Shown here: positions 21,079 to 32,794 of the stretch, in pieces
How the letters are laid out: each line of letters opens with the position of its first letter
How positions within the stretch are numbered: the stretch's first letter is position 1
Source of the DNA: Juglans regia
Lineage: Eukaryota > Streptophyta > Magnoliopsida > Fagales > Juglandaceae
NCBI RefSeq assembly: GCF_001411555.2
Contig: NC_049912.1
Coordinates: 29,117,514-29,181,513, forward strand
Reading direction: 5' to 3'
Length of the DNA: 64,000 nucleotides
Position numbers and translations under genes: made by a program
The notes under the pieces: model-generated
Database searches by the model: none
What the model was told of the DNA's origin: nothing
The model's input: the letters and a program-made list of their open reading frames with translations, nothing else

Positions 21079-22095
21079 TATAATCCTATGAACTTCATTT
21101 TTTACTTTTATTTTCTCAATAATATATGATGACTAGACCGTGACGTCATATATATACAGAAAATAACTTATCATGAGCATTGAAATTTGAGCTGTGTAAA
21201 TATATAATAAAATGATATTTATTATCTCTACACTACATATTAATATGTAATTTAAATATTAATATATAATATATATTTAAATAAGATAATAAAAAACATA
21301 AATCACAAATTAATATAAAAAAAATCTACACAAAATAGAAGGTGAAGTGAATGTACCCCATGTTTGGGTGATACTTTGGAGCTCTTGATTAGACTGACCA
21401 ACTTACCTGCAGGGAACATCCCCATCTGAAGTTTGCAGGTGATTGGGGTCCAGTTTGTGCACTGCCATTAAGTAATTCAAACCAATTTTCTGGAACTTTG
21501 TCTCTCACTTTTTGTAAACTTGATGACATGATATCCCAATCTTTTCAATTCCCTCTTGCATGTATGTATGTTTGACTTAAATCCCTTTTCCTCCAATAAA
21601 TGGTTTCCTTAATTAATTTCTTTTTGTAGTAATGAGTATTGCTCTACTTCTCAACAAACAAAGACCAATTAAAAAGCTGAAAAAATTTGTGGATATATAT
21701 ATATATAACTACTAGCTTTGCAATATTAGAAGTATTTGTCACTAATTTAATTATGATCTTCCGCCCATGATCTATGAGAAACGTAACAGGTATATTGAGA
21801 AATATATATATATAAGCCTTTCACCATGATGGTTTGTTTCAAATTAACCTCCTTTAGTGATATTTTTAAGCGGAAATTACTAATTAAAACTCCCACAAAA
21901 TCTAAGATTTTCTAATGATGATAAATTAATATGGATGGTCAAACGTTGTCACAAATTAGATGAGTACGTACAATCATTTGTTCCGATGCCTTGCCATGAT
22001 CGATCTGGATCGAATGGGAATTTTACCTAACTCGATGTGCTGGAGTTTTTGGTTATGATTTCATGACCAGCTATTACGCACTTTAATTATATATA

Positions 22096-22161
<66 letters not shown>

Positions 22162-23042
22162 CAGATCATATCAAGTAGGTAGAAAGATGTCATGTCTAAG
22201 GGCAAATGATCTATTAAGCGGCCTTTTAAACTTTAATTCGACCATATATTGCTGAAATTCGGTGCATGAAAAATTATTTGTTGGACTTCTACCTATTAAA
22301 TCCTTCTGTAAAATGATTAAGACTTATTTTTTTTATTTAATTCCAACAGGAATAACTTCAAGTTCAAATTTATTGATTTTATTAATTATTAGGCCGTGAT
22401 AAAATTAGAATATAAGTATTCAATTGGAGATCAATATAAATATTTCATGCATGGATATATATTGCATTAGCGGAATATATATTCACTGATTTGAATTTTT
22501 GAATCTTCCTCTCCATACTATATATTAATGCATGGTCTATGTAACATATATATCCAGCTAGCCATCCGATCATAAAATATTTATTGCCACAAACCATATA
22601 ATAGCTGGGAAATAGCATAAATAAATATCAAATTAATTAAACACGTCATGTTTCTGGATAAAATAAAACAAACCAATTAATTCGCCCATACTTCTATTAT
22701 TTTGACATTCAGACATGGTCACCAAACATGATCCACCATAAAAACAAATTAACAAAAATGGGAAAAAAATAAGGGAAAAAACCAATGAAAACTCGAGCTG
22801 TTTAATTGAATTTTCAACTATATTATATGTACATTACAATATATATTATATATTAGGAAGAAAAATTCTCTAAAGGAAGAACTAACTAAGACATAGGAAA
22901 CAAAACTCATGGTTTATAATATATGGAACTGTGTGAAAATGGGATACAAAAAGTTTCTCTGAGATCATGAGGATTTTTAAAGTTTCCTTGGATATAATAT
23001 ATTCGATATGTATCCTAAAAAATATATACATTTAAAAATATA
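21079..23042. other. AT-rich intergenic DNA; proximal part is likely 3' UTR of the DVL gene
   Basis: About 2 kb with no gene recognised. It contains a compound microsatellite at 22087-22158. The part next to 23042 probably includes the 3' UTR of the DVL gene on the minus strand. Confidence 0.4.
22087..22158. repeat. Compound (AT)n(GT)n(GA)n microsatellite
   Basis: A short AT run passes into about 8 GT units and then about 22 GA units without interruption. A likely highly variable marker. Confidence 0.95.
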
Positions 23043-23207
23043 TCAAGGGTCGCCACACTCCTGCCAGCAAACAAGCATGGTGATGCATCTCCGTAGTATG
23101 TAGAATCTTGCTCTTTGCTCCTTTACCAGCATACTGCATCTCCGGCCAAACGCCCGACATGGGTTTCGCAGGTGCTTGCTACAGAAGCCTGCGTCTTCTC
23201 GATTCAT
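23043..23207 (-). CDS. DVL/RTFL (ROTUNDIFOLIA4-like) small peptide
   Basis: 54-aa plant-specific regulator of polar cell proliferation and organ shape; overexpressed family members shorten leaves and other lateral organs. ATG at 23207 (MNREDAGFCS), stop TGA at 23043. The C-terminal half is the RTF domain: CRAFGRRCSMLVKEQ (residues 17-31), ARFYILRRCITMLVCW (33-48), tail QECGDP. It is close to remembered ROT4 (CKTFGQKCSHVVKKQ, AKFYILRRCIAMLVCW). The hydrophobic stretch Y36-W48 is the predicted membrane-associated segment of the family. Single exon, as usual. A TATA-like TTATATAAAAG lies about 240 bp upstream. Easily missed because it is shorter than common ORF cut-offs. Which of the many RTFL paralogues it is cannot be told from sequence alone. 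Confidence 0.93.
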   Translation of the reverse strand: MNREDAGFCSKHLRNPCRAFGRRCSMLVKEQRARFYILRRCITMLVCWQECGDP

Positions 23208-23407
23208 CACTAATATGGTCTGCTAGCTACCTCGATCGATCGCGCACTTTGATCTTGTTTTTTGTGTTGAAGACGCTACCAAGCAGCTTGAATGAGTTCT
23301 TTACTTCAAACAGGAAAATTGATGAAGAACATGGAGATGGAGAGGTATATATGGTACTGGTATATAGTTTTGGTACTGGATGGGACTTGGGAGTACTGGG
23401 GAATATT

Positions 23408-23433
23408 TATATATATATATATATATATATATA
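23408..23433. repeat. (AT)n microsatellite
   Basis: AT run between the DVL gene and its TATA-like element. Confidence 0.9.
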
Positions 23434-23442
23434 AATATGTGG

Positions 23443-23454
23443 CTTTTATATAAG
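23443..23454 (-). promoter_or_regulatory. TATA-like element of the DVL gene
   Basis: Minus strand CTTATATAAAAGCC, about 240 bp before the DVL start codon. In AT-rich DNA this is suggestive only. Confidence 0.4.
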
Positions 23455-23739
23455 TTGGGTTAATTAATGGTCAAGGGCATAGTACGTGATAATAATTTAT
23501 ATGCCCGATGTATCTTGAAAATACGATTTTATCCCTTTTAATATATCGTAATGTTAGCGTTTTTTATAAGAGCATAAGGTAATTTGGTAAGTCATGCTGC
23601 CCTGGCCTGCACTATAAATTTAGAAACGTGGGTGATGGAAATTATAAAAAAAAATTGTTGCTTCTATGATCACTAAAAATTATTGTGAAAATTGAATTTT
23701 TCAGGGGCAAAGTCGTATAATAGGATAATAATATACTTA

Positions 23740-23920
23740 TAACTACCTTTTACTAATTTATATTGTATTTGAATTTTTTATTATTTTATTTTAAGTATTT
23801 TTTTAATATCAGCTTTTATTATTAAAAAAATATACAACTTTACTAATAATTACTTTCTTAAATATTAAGTAAAAAATAAAATAAAATAATAAATAAATGA
23901 TAAAAAATAATAAACCTATC
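23740..23920. repeat. AT-rich inverted repeat, probably family D relic
   Basis: TTTACTAATTTATATTG on one side and AAATATTAAGTAAAAAATAAAA on the other, with TTAAGTATTTTTTTAATATC between. Low-complexity composition limits certainty. Confidence 0.3.
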
Positions 23921-24885
23921 ATTATCTCGTATATTAATATTTCCCAATTTTGTCTCAATTGCCGACAAAGGCAAGTCAGGAAGGAACCCTTGGATATATA
24001 TGTGTGTGTATTGCCAAAATTTTGGGGACGGTAGCCCCGACGCCCCCTTATATCCGCCACTTTATCTGGAGTTTGAAATTGAAAACCGAAATATATATTG
24101 AGTTTACCTCAGCATTCGAATCAGAACAAAGTTTTATGAAGTCAGAATAAAATAAATAAATAATAATACTAGATGCAATTTTAAAATGCATAAATTTTAT
24201 ATATGCATTTCTTTTTTAAAAAAATGTGGTTCACTCTTAAAAAAATATTTTTTTACAAAGACGAATCCTCACCTCACACATGTAGTAGTGGTCGACATAA
24301 ACTTTTGACCATTGTCGCGATCGGTAGTGCAGGCCTTTTGTTTTGGCAGAAATATCTCAAAACTCGTGGAGTGGAGTGATGTGCTATGCATGCACTACGC
24401 CATAATTCAATTCAACTTGTGTCCTGTAAAAGAAGTTCGAGGAAACATGGTGGCTCCATTACTTGGATTTTCTAGCGGCCAGCGTGTAGAGAACTAGGCC
24501 AATCCAAGCCCGCCGAGCGTGCAAATTACATACCCAACTCATCCAAGAAAGCTAGCCCTTCTTTATTATCCACCAAGTAATTAATTAGTTCCATTTCCAC
24601 ATTTACAAGAGCCCTGTTAGGGACACGGGGGCCATACATCGGGCAAGTGTGGGAGTGCCACATCACCCGATCAATTTTGGCGTGACATATGCATGCTATA
24701 TCAACATATTTCTAACAAGTATTTGCCACTTAAGTAATGATGATAAATAGTTACATTTGACCATTAACCAGATGATCAGCCCGTACGTACAAAATGCCCC
24801 AACAAGAAGTTTATAATTTTTTTCATACCCAAAATTATAACTTTCTAAAAATACATCATCATTTTGTTATCACTAGTTTAATTTA

Positions 24886-25058
24886 TGAGTAATGGTATAT
24901 ATAATTGTAGAGTACGTAAATATCGTACAGTCATTTTTAAAAAAAGTGAGATCAACTATTACAAAATTAATTTCTCTTTCATATGGGTTCCATATTTATT
25001 CATTTTTTTTAAAATGATTGTGCAGTATTTACACACTCATAACTGTAACTATCATTTT
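24886..25058. repeat. MITE, foldback family B
   Basis: GTAGAGTACGTAAATATCG, then TTTTAAAAAAAGTGAGATC, an AT-rich centre with TTTCATATGGGTTCC, and a mirrored right arm TTACACACTCATAACTGTAA. Confidence 0.65.
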
Positions 25059-25206
25059 TCTTAATTTATATAATACAGCCAACTTGTATAATTTGGGTGG
25101 ATGGCAGATCAAGACCACGCGTTAACCAATGAAAAAATCTTACATCATCGTCTAAGACATATATGAGACCGTTACGACTTGTTAATCTGTAAGTAATTAA
25201 TCTTGG

Positions 25207-25378
25207 AGTAATTATACATACAATCGTGAAGTACGTAAACGCCGCATAATCACTTTGAAAAAGAGTGGGGTTCACTATTAAAAAATTATTTTTTTCATGT
25301 GGATCTCATATTTTATTCACTTTTTTCAAAACGATTACACCACGATTGCACAATTCACGGTTGCAAATATCTTTTCTC
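25207..25378. repeat. MITE, foldback family B, well-preserved copy
   Basis: AATCGTGAAGTACGTAAACG, then GAAAAAGAGTGGGGTTCAC, and the mirrored right arm with CAATTCACGGTTGCAAATA. It is the closest relative of the copy at 718-856. The right arm carries a small internal duplication (ACGATTACACCACGATTGC). Confidence 0.75.
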
Positions 25379-25484
25379 TTAATCTTGCCTTAACTACAAG
25401 CTAGCATTAATGATCCCGCTTCCTATAAAATTTAATTAGGACTGATCGAGTAGGTGATCTGAGGATATATGTGTGTATATATGG

Positions 25485-25662
25485 AAAATATTTTAGACAC
25501 AAAGAGATTATATAAAAGTAAATTTACATACTGATATGGTTTGATGTTATACGTCAAATTGTAAAATTATTTTTATTGTAAAATAGATCTAATAGATTCC
25601 ATAAAACTATGCACATCAATTTATAAGTTTATTTTATATAATTTTTTTGTATCTATAATAGT
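25485..25662. repeat. MITE, family C, copy 2 (opposite orientation to copy 1)
   Basis: GACACAAAGAGATTATATAA, TACTGATATGGTTTGATG, TTATTTTTATTGTAAAATAG. It matches the reverse complement of 11271-11452 over nearly its full length. Confidence 0.7.
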
Positions 25663-25688
25663 TATATATATATATATATATATATATT
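25662..25688. repeat. (AT)n microsatellite
   Basis: AT run directly abutting the family C MITE. Confidence 0.9.
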
Positions 25689-26163
25689 ACCAAGCAAATA
25701 ACAAGTGGTTAAAAAAAGAAAGGAAGTAAAACATGTGCCAATATTAACAAACATATATGCACCTATGATATAGATATTAATTAGACAAATTAAGGTAACA
25801 AAATTAGACTCCATATATATATATATACTAGTAGTAGGTAACGTCCAAGGGACGTTTGCCTAATTTAGTTAATTAAGAATATTATCATATTTAAATTATG
25901 TTAAAACTCTAATTATTTATATAATTTTACTTTTTTAAAAATATTTAACAAAATTTCATCATTTATTTAATAATAAAGATTAGTATTTTATAAATTAAAT
26001 TTGAAAATTTATTTATGATATGATATTTATATGTTGATTATCTATTTTAAATTAATTTAAATTAGTATTTAAATTTTCACCATTAGATAAAATTTGGAAA
26101 CTTATGATGAAGAGTTGGATTTAAATCTAAAAAACTTTCATTTTCCCCTCACTTTCCCTTACT

Positions 26164-26186
26164 CTCTCTCTCTCTCTCTCTCTCTT
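26164..26186. repeat. (CT)n microsatellite
   Basis: CT run in the candidate Helitron-like block. Confidence 0.9.
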
Positions 26187-26589
26187 AGCCACGTCTTCCC
26201 TCTCTCTCACCCGATCTCCTCCCTCAAGCAGCCGTGCACCACCGTGCAGTGTCACCGGCTTCCCCTCACACCGACGACCAAACCACCGTCGAATCCCCTT
26301 GGCAGTTCCTCCATTAGCCGCATGCGAGCAACCCGAAATGGGTCTCAACACACCGATTCTCCACCCTTGCGCCACCACGGTTCATTCTCTACTCCACCAA
26401 GCACCACCACCGAGTTCCCCTCGCACTGTGGATCACTTCCATGGAACTCATCACCCGTAGCTCCTCCTTAGCCCCACCACGCAGCGCCTTTACACTCACG
26501 AGTTTCTCCCTGTAGCACTGCCGTTAGCCAAGCCCACGCCACCACCAGCCTTCCACGGCACCTCCTCTACTCCTCCATGCTAGCCCTCT

Positions 26590-26840
26590 ACCTCTCTCAT
26601 TTTGTGATTTTGTAAATTTGTACATTTTGTGATTTTGTAGAATTAAGATGATTTACGATGAGTCCTACAGTGATTTTAAGATTATTTCGGTGAGTTTGAT
26701 TTGTGTTTGCTGTGATTTTGTGATATTTTGTGTGGTGATTTTGTAATATGTTGTGGTGATTTTGTAATAATTTTTGTGGTGATTGTGTGATCTGTTGTGA
26801 TTTTGTGTTTTGTTGTGATAATTTTCTGATATTTTGTGAA
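26590..26840. repeat. Degenerate tandem repeat, GTGATTTTGT-type unit
   Basis: At least ten imperfect units (TGTGATTTTGT, GTGGTGATTTTGTAATA, TGTTGTGATTTTGTG and so on) with variable spacing. The minus-strand translation is Asn/Ile/Thr-rich and meaningless. Confidence 0.75.
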
Positions 26841-26933
26841 TAATATTGGTTTGAGGATGTAGAGAGAGACCAAGAAGAAAAATATAAAATAAGAATACTG
26901 TTTATTGAGCGATAAATACTTTTAAATATAAGG

Positions 26934-26957
26934 ATATATATATATATATATATATAT
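26934..26957. repeat. (AT)n microsatellite
   Basis: AT run just before the GCGATCGC palindrome. Confidence 0.9.
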
Positions 26958-27632
26958 GTGCGATCGCGGGTGCTAGTCTCGTGCGCCTGTACAAGTGTAC
27001 AAGTACTGGCATAATTTCTACATGCAGAACCTACAGCTTTTGAATTTTGGGGGCAAATGAAATCAACCATTCATAAAATTTGGATCATTAATTAGATGTT
27101 GATGACATTGCACTTTGCAGCACCCCCTGCATATATATAAGGACGTCGGTACTCATAATATTGAAAACTCCTTGAGCTCTCTCAATCAAGTTAGGGGACT
27201 CCTCGATCTCAGTCTCTGATCATTGACCTGATTGCAGATCAGGAAATCCCTTCGGAATTCCTTAGGGGTCGTCTCTTTCTTGGTTTTTACTTGCTTCATT
27301 TCAGTTTCAATCCCAAGTACTGAGTTTTCAAACAAATTAAAAAAACTGTAAGAAATAAAAGAAAAATGTTCAGATGGAGTATCTAAATATTAAATATTTC
27401 AAGCTAGTGTCCAACTATATATAATTGAAGTACTACATGTGCTTACAAATTGAACATTATCTATATATGGATCATGACGGAAGACTTACATGTCCGGCCA
27501 TTCTTATCATTCCAGAACATATAGACGTTGTAAAACAGAATACGTACTTACATACCGACCAAACAACTTAATACCTACGAATAATAACAAAATAATTAGC
27601 AGTGATTGATCATAAGTTTTATCATGTCGGCT

Positions 27633-27962
27633 TCATGGTCGTCCAGCCATGCGCTTGCCCGGAGAACACATTGTGGAGCCAAGAGTGTGATAATTCACGT
27701 ATCGGCTAGGTGCAGATGAACGTCGAAATCCTTTCGGCAAGCAACTGCTAACAGTATCGGGGTTTCGAAATCCACCCTCACGAATTCTTTTGGGCTTCAA
27801 CGACACATAGTTTGGAGGATCATATGAATATTCCAATGGCCTCGTCGCAGCAGCAACACAATTAGTGGAGTCTGACCCAATCACGAGGATCAACAATAGT
27901 GGAGGATTCAGGAGGAGGAGGAGGAGGAGGTGGAGCAGAGTCATTAAGAGAGTGGTATACAT
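27633..27962 (-). CDS. Putative secreted signalling-peptide precursor
   Basis: 109 aa. Residues 1-40 are an unusually Leu-rich hydrophobic leader (MYTTLLMTLLHLLLLLLLNP then PLLLILVIG), fitting a signal peptide; the leucines come partly from a CTC-repeat expansion. The rest is polar and basic and ends in a block like a processed peptide: CLPKGFRRSSAPSRYVN (residues 73-89) followed by YHTLGSTMCSPGKRMAGRP. LPKGx...SAPSR weakly recalls the IDA/IDL family core (LPKGxPxPPSAPSKRHN), but key prolines and the RHN end are missing. A TATA-like CTATTTAAAG lies about 100 bp upstream, and the GC content exceeds that of the flanks. I do not recognise the exact family; a secreted post-translationally processed peptide is the best guess. 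Confidence 0.5.
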   Translation of the reverse strand: MYTTLLMTLLHLLLLLLLNPPLLLILVIGSDSTNCVAAATRPLEYSYDPPNYVSLKPKRIREGGFRNPDTVSSCLPKGFRRSSAPSRYVNYHTLGSTMCSPGKRMAGRP

Positions 27963-28058
27963 TTTGGAAATATAATAGTACTTGGCCTGGTAAAACGTAG
28001 AATCGAAAGGTACTGGTATTTATTTTCAAGGTGGAAGAAGAGGCGAATGCAATTGCAG

Positions 28059-28070
28059 GCTTTAAATAGG
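28059..28070 (-). promoter_or_regulatory. TATA-like element of the putative peptide gene
   Basis: Minus strand CCTATTTAAAGCC, about 100 bp before the start codon. Confidence 0.45.
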
Positions 28071-28297
28071 CTCATGGGGAGTTGAGGATGTTAGATATCA
28101 TGACCAACAGTACTACTACTGCTCCATAGCTAGCAAAGTAAAGCATTCTTGCAGCTGGTCCAAGTTAGCACTTGTGCGGTGAGCTGGGTACTTCACTTTT
28201 TTGACGATGCAAGTGATCAGGATGCTCGTGCATGTCATTACTCAATCTATCGCCAAAGTTTATAAATTACTTTGCCAATTCCTCGGTGTTTTTGCAA

Positions 28298-28301
<4 letters not shown>

Positions 28302-28332
<31 letters not shown>
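28302..28332. repeat. (AT)n microsatellite
   Basis: About 15 AT units. Confidence 0.9.
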
Positions 28333-28335
<3 letters not shown>

Positions 28336-29434
28336 GTTATACACAAGTCACTATTCACCTTCACACCCTCTACACTTAACATTTTTTTTTTATAAAGTGT
28401 TTGATATTTTTTATAGAATATGAGGTGTAGATAATAAATAGTAATTGATGAGAATAATTTTTCATATATATATATATATAACACCATCATCAGTTTTTTT
28501 TTCTTCTTCCATTATGATGTAATTACGTAAAATATTATTCCCTATTTTCAATGAATATTTACGAAAAATAACCTCAAGTACCCAATAGAGGTTATTAAGG
28601 AGATTTTTTGCTTTATCATAATCAGCGTTTTTTGTTCCTTTAATTTATGTGAAAGAATTTTGTGTAAATATATGGGATATATTTTTAAAACAGATAACAA
28701 GTTCAAGGTCATGAATAAAAAATTTTATTTTCACGTATATACTCTCTATTTAAAATAGAGTTATAAAAATAATTTTAAAAAATATATTATTCTTGTATGA
28801 TTAAATTAAGAGTCTTGATAGGTACAAGCGGTTTGATGTATTAAATTGCGTATCGATATTGACATGATTTTTTTATTAAAAAAAATTAAAAATTTGAGAA
28901 AATAAAATGTTATATGTCTCGTAAAAATAATTTCTATTTTCAATTCACACTATTTTATTAAATTGATATCTTATATGTCAATATTAATGTACGATTTGAT
29001 GTGCAAAATTACTTATAAGAAGATCAATTTTCCTTAAATTAATACTCTTATTATGGTGAATAATTTTTTGGCATCGTGAGTTTGCCATTCTAAAGCCAAT
29101 GGAAAATGGTACTTCTTATCTGGCAAAGTCAACTCAATCCCCTTCAACTTTACTGTTACACGTGCAAATGTTTGATTTGGCCAAGTGGAAGTAGTAGCTT
29201 AACTGTTTATTCAACTTATCGCGACTCTTTTCGGATCATCTTCATCACCTGTTAGTGTTGGCTTAAAAACTGCCACGTGTGATTTTCAACAACAAGATCT
29301 ACGAAAAACTTTACAGGCCAAGCCAGCGGATCTCAACGACCGCAGTTGATCTGTGATGAAAAGCACGATAAAGCAACACGTGTCCTTCTTTCTTAATTCA
29401 ATCATATCTTTGGTCAACGAACTTTGATTGAAAA
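28333..29434. other. AT-rich intergenic DNA
   Basis: No gene recognised. The part near 29090-29420 is less AT-rich (GCAAAGTCAACTCAATCCCC; CCACGTGTGATTTTC with an ACGTG core), but nothing fixes a function. Confidence 0.4.
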
Positions 29435-29592
29435 ATGATTTCAATTCATTTTATTTCATCTTATCAATATAATTATTTTAAATTTTGATATAAAATATAA
29501 TAAATAATTTAACTTTTTTAAATTTTAAAACAAATATTAAAAAATAATATTTTATTTTATTTCATCTCAACTTTCAATCCAAACGGATCTTA
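29435..29592. repeat. MITE, family A, inverted copy
   Basis: TTTATTTCATCTTATCAATA, ATATAAAATATAATAAATAA, ACAAATATTAAAAAATAATA, and the end CTTTCAATCCAAACGGATC. Confidence 0.55.
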
Positions 29593-30934
29593 ATCTTATG
29601 ATTAGCCTGAGAAAGGTTTTCATCTTTGAAAATGCTATGGAAACTGATGAATGCACATGAAAAATATATATATAAAAAAAAATACTCTTCATTCTATTAT
29701 ATATTGTACACTGAACAGTAACTCTAATGTGAGTTCTTGTTGCCTTTGGTCAAATAAAATATATAAGTATCAATTAGAAGGGCTTTTTTTTTTATTGACA
29801 TGGCATGTCACATCAATTTTGATCTGTCGACGATTAATATTGATTATTGATAGTACCGTCATATTAATTCATGGTATATTTACAACGTATAATAATATAA
29901 TAATTCTTATTTTTTTAAAAAAATAATACAATAATTCTCTTCAACTTTTATTAGAAATTATTTTCATTTTACAATTTGTTGTAACAACCAGATTGTCAAT
30001 CTTGAGTTTCTTGAGATATTATTATAGCTGGATATTTTTAATTCGGTCAAAAATTTTATATTCAATAATAAAGATATAACCACACCAACATTTTATACTT
30101 TCAAATTTGATTTGATTTTTCTCTCAACAAAAGGAGAGACGGGGACAATTAGCGTAGCAATCTTCTTTGGGCGTAATCATAAGAGTTATTTCTCGTTGTG
30201 GAATGTTCGGTTTGAGTTATAACTATTGTCTCAAGGGCAAGCTTGTCACCACAACACTCTCAAAGTATCCAACTGGTCCAAAACTCATCCACATGATTCA
30301 AAGGTCAAACTTTATTATCACAAATGGTTTCAACTTATGTCATGACTCGAACTTTTGACCTTGAGCCATGAAATATCAACTCGTACCAACTAGGCTAACA
30401 CCTTAATGATTCAAGCTCAGTTTGATAGTCTTAAACATGAAAATTAATGATTTTATAGAATCGTTATAGATATTTAAATGTGAAATTGATAAATACCTAT
30501 GCGACATGATCTTTATCGCATACTTTATTATCAGAAATGTTGTTATTTATTCCCATTTTAAATAATTTTTTATTTAAATCGTTGACACGCGAAATCATGT
30601 AATTAAAAATGATTAAATAGATAATAAGTGGCATTGAGATTTAAAGAAATTCACCAAAAAAAAAAAAAAAAATGACCTTGACAGATCTGAACCAAACGTT
30701 CTATCTAAAATGCAGGGCCCAATGGGCACTTGAACCTAGCTTTTTTTATTGTTTGTTGAACGGGGCCGTTTTGATGGAATTATTGGGCCTTGATTCTATT
30801 CTAGATACCAAAACCAACAATGGTCCGATCTTGTCTGGCCCACTTGGACATTGATGTTCCATAGTCCAGCTCGTTACCCCTCTTTTCCTGGCCGGGCCTA
30901 TTATTTTGACAGTTTGCCAACCGCGAAGTATTAC
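29593..30934. other. Intergenic DNA, no gene recognised
   Basis: Mostly AT-rich. The GC-richer part at 30690-30900 has short chance frames on both strands. No motif identified. Confidence 0.4.
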
Positions 30935-31062
30935 GAATTGAGTAACGTTATATAAAATTATAGGTTGCACACTTTTTAAAAAAAAAAAAAAAAAAGATTT
31001 ATTATTAAATTATTAATTTTTTTATGTAAGTTAAATATTTTTTTTTAAAATTAATAGGCCAT

Positions 31063-31071
31063 ATTTATGAT
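31063..31071. other. Left 9-bp target duplication of the MULE
   Basis: ATTTATGAT, repeated perfectly at 32795-32803. Confidence 0.9.
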
Positions 31072-32794
31072 CAATAATTCTATAGACAACCGGGGTGCGT
31101 CCCCGCCGCGGCCCCACGTCTGACGTGACCCATGCCACGTCAAATGCCTTATTTTAATTAAAAAAAAATCAAACACGAAAATGATGAAATCAAAACGCAA
31201 AACGCAACTTCAACCGTCTCTCTCCTTTGAGTTTCAAAGATTGCTTCGTCTGTCTCTCTCCTCTGGGTTTCAGAGATCAAAGCCCATTTTCTTCTTCCTC
31301 CCGAGCTTCATCTTCGAGTTTTCTCCACCCCTCTTGAGCTTCATCGTTGAGTTTTTGTCACCCCTCCCGAGGGCAAACCTTGATGCTTTTATAGCCCAAA
31401 GAGGAAAGAATACTAGCCGTAGAAGGAGCCATGAAACGGCAAAGAATCCAAAAAAGACACTTGCAGCAAGTTCCTTCTCAGAATATTTAAAAACTTTAGC
31501 AGCTTCCATGAATATATCACTAGCATCATGCAGGGCAAGAATAACTGAACCAATTCGAAAAAAGCTGTAAAAGGAAAATGTCAATGATTCTTCCACTGCA
31601 TATTTCCATGTTAGCATTAATCTAAATATTGTTCAGTTAAATCAACCTACTCCTATACAAAAACACAGAAAAGTAGTAGACAAAACTCTTAAGGGCAATG
31701 ATTTTTACATGTAAGAGTTCTCTTACACAAACTTTATTCATGTAGACCTATTCACCTAAAAGACCCAACCAGAGAAACCCTGAAGAGTTTACAAAGCTAC
31801 ACGAGTGCTTTCCTCTTTGTGATGCTATATTTGCAATATTAAAATGATTCATGGACGTGATGCCAAATAGAAACAGTTAAAAAAAATTCTAAAATAAAAT
31901 ATTACAAGGTTTTTTTTTTGACAAGTTACAACACTGTTAAATATTAACAATCCAAAATCCCCCGAAGTTTTAAGAATATAAGCATTGATGATCTTTATAA
32001 TGCGTAGCAGCTACCAAGCTGTTGCAATACTGTCTAACATGGCAAACAACAACGAATTATGAGAAAGATGCAAGTGACCAGAACATGGCTAATCTTTATT
32101 CTTTCCACTAACAACATATGTCAGAAACACAAAATAAAAGACTGTAGAAAACATGAAAATGGCTGATGAAATTCAAAGGACATGAACAAACAGACATAAA
32201 AGGATCTCTGCATGCTCAGGTTGGTTTGCCTGAGCAGAATCAAAAGAATGGAACACCATTGATGCAATGAAATAAGACTTCGCTAACTTCCTCTCCAGCG
32301 TGCAGTGAATGTCCCCAGAAACTTAACACTCCATATACAAGTTATAAGTACATTATCCCACCACTTTTAGCATGCCCTGCTGAAAAAAATCTCAGTCAAG
32401 TAATAATCCTTGTAACCAAGTACCATCAGCTGTTAACAACTCTTAGCACGACCATATATCTAATCACCATAGCAGCAGAGTTTTAACTATATTTTCGTAC
32501 TAGACAGAAATTGGTTTTCGTTATCGATGAACCAAACTCAAGACGATCTGCGTGCGAAAACGTGGGGCGAGAAGACGAGGGAGAGAATCGGGAGTCTGCA
32601 ACTCGAAAACGAAACCCAGAGGAGAGAGACGGTCGAAGCTGAGGTTTTGCGTTTTGATTTCCCGCTCTGATTTCGTCGTTTTCGTGTTTGATTTTTGATT
32701 TTATTTTATTAAAATAAGGCATCTGACGTGGCCCATGCCATGTCAGACGCGGGGCCGCAGCGGGGACGCACCCCGGTTGTCTATAGAATTATTG
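31072..32794. mobile_element. Pack-MULE (Mutator-like, non-autonomous)
   Basis: 1,723 bp. The terminal inverted repeats are long: CAATAATTCTATAGACAACC, GGGGTGCGTCCCCGC and on through a CCTTATTTTAAT stretch and the CGTCTCTCTCCT block, more than 150 bp with scattered mismatches. A perfect 9-bp target duplication gives the Mutator signature. No transposase. The interior carries a ceramide-synthase fragment at 31375-31572 (separate entry), the defining trait of a Pack-MULE. The rest of the interior (31620-32480) is unrecognised and may be the introns captured with it. Confidence 0.9.
31375..31572 (-). pseudogene. Captured ceramide synthase (LAG1/LOH) exon
   Basis: The minus strand reads FFRIGSVILALHDASDIFME, AAKVFKYSEKELAASV, FFGFFAVSWLLLRLVFFPLW, AIKAS: the central TLC domain of plant LAG1 homologues, including the catalytic-site HD pair (ALHDASD). 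A TTTTACAG acceptor precedes it, so genomic DNA including intron was captured rather than cDNA. The frame continues into unrelated MULE sequence. Parts before and after the TLC core are missing, so no enzyme can be made. Confidence 0.85.

Larger units (their letters stand above)
25815..26976. mobile_element. Candidate Helitron-like element, unproven
   Basis: A block that stands out from its surroundings. The left side has ACTAGTAGTAGGTAACGTCC with a perfect 7-bp hairpin (AACGTCC-AAG-GGACGTT, 25840-25856). The middle (26160-26580) is CT-rich and then GC-rich with proline-rich frames on both strands. 26590-26840 is a degenerate GTGATTTTGT array. The right side ends in GCGATCGCGGGTGCTAGT, i.e. 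a palindrome then CTAG/T. Hairpin plus CTAG before T suggests Helitron ends, but the 5' TC and a clean empty-site border are not established, and no RepHel frame exists. Confidence 0.3.

Noticed and set aside
22087..22158. CRISPR-like or regulatory GAGA array
   Set aside because: It is a plain compound microsatellite in a eukaryotic nuclear sequence; no spacers, and a role as GAGA-binding site is speculation.
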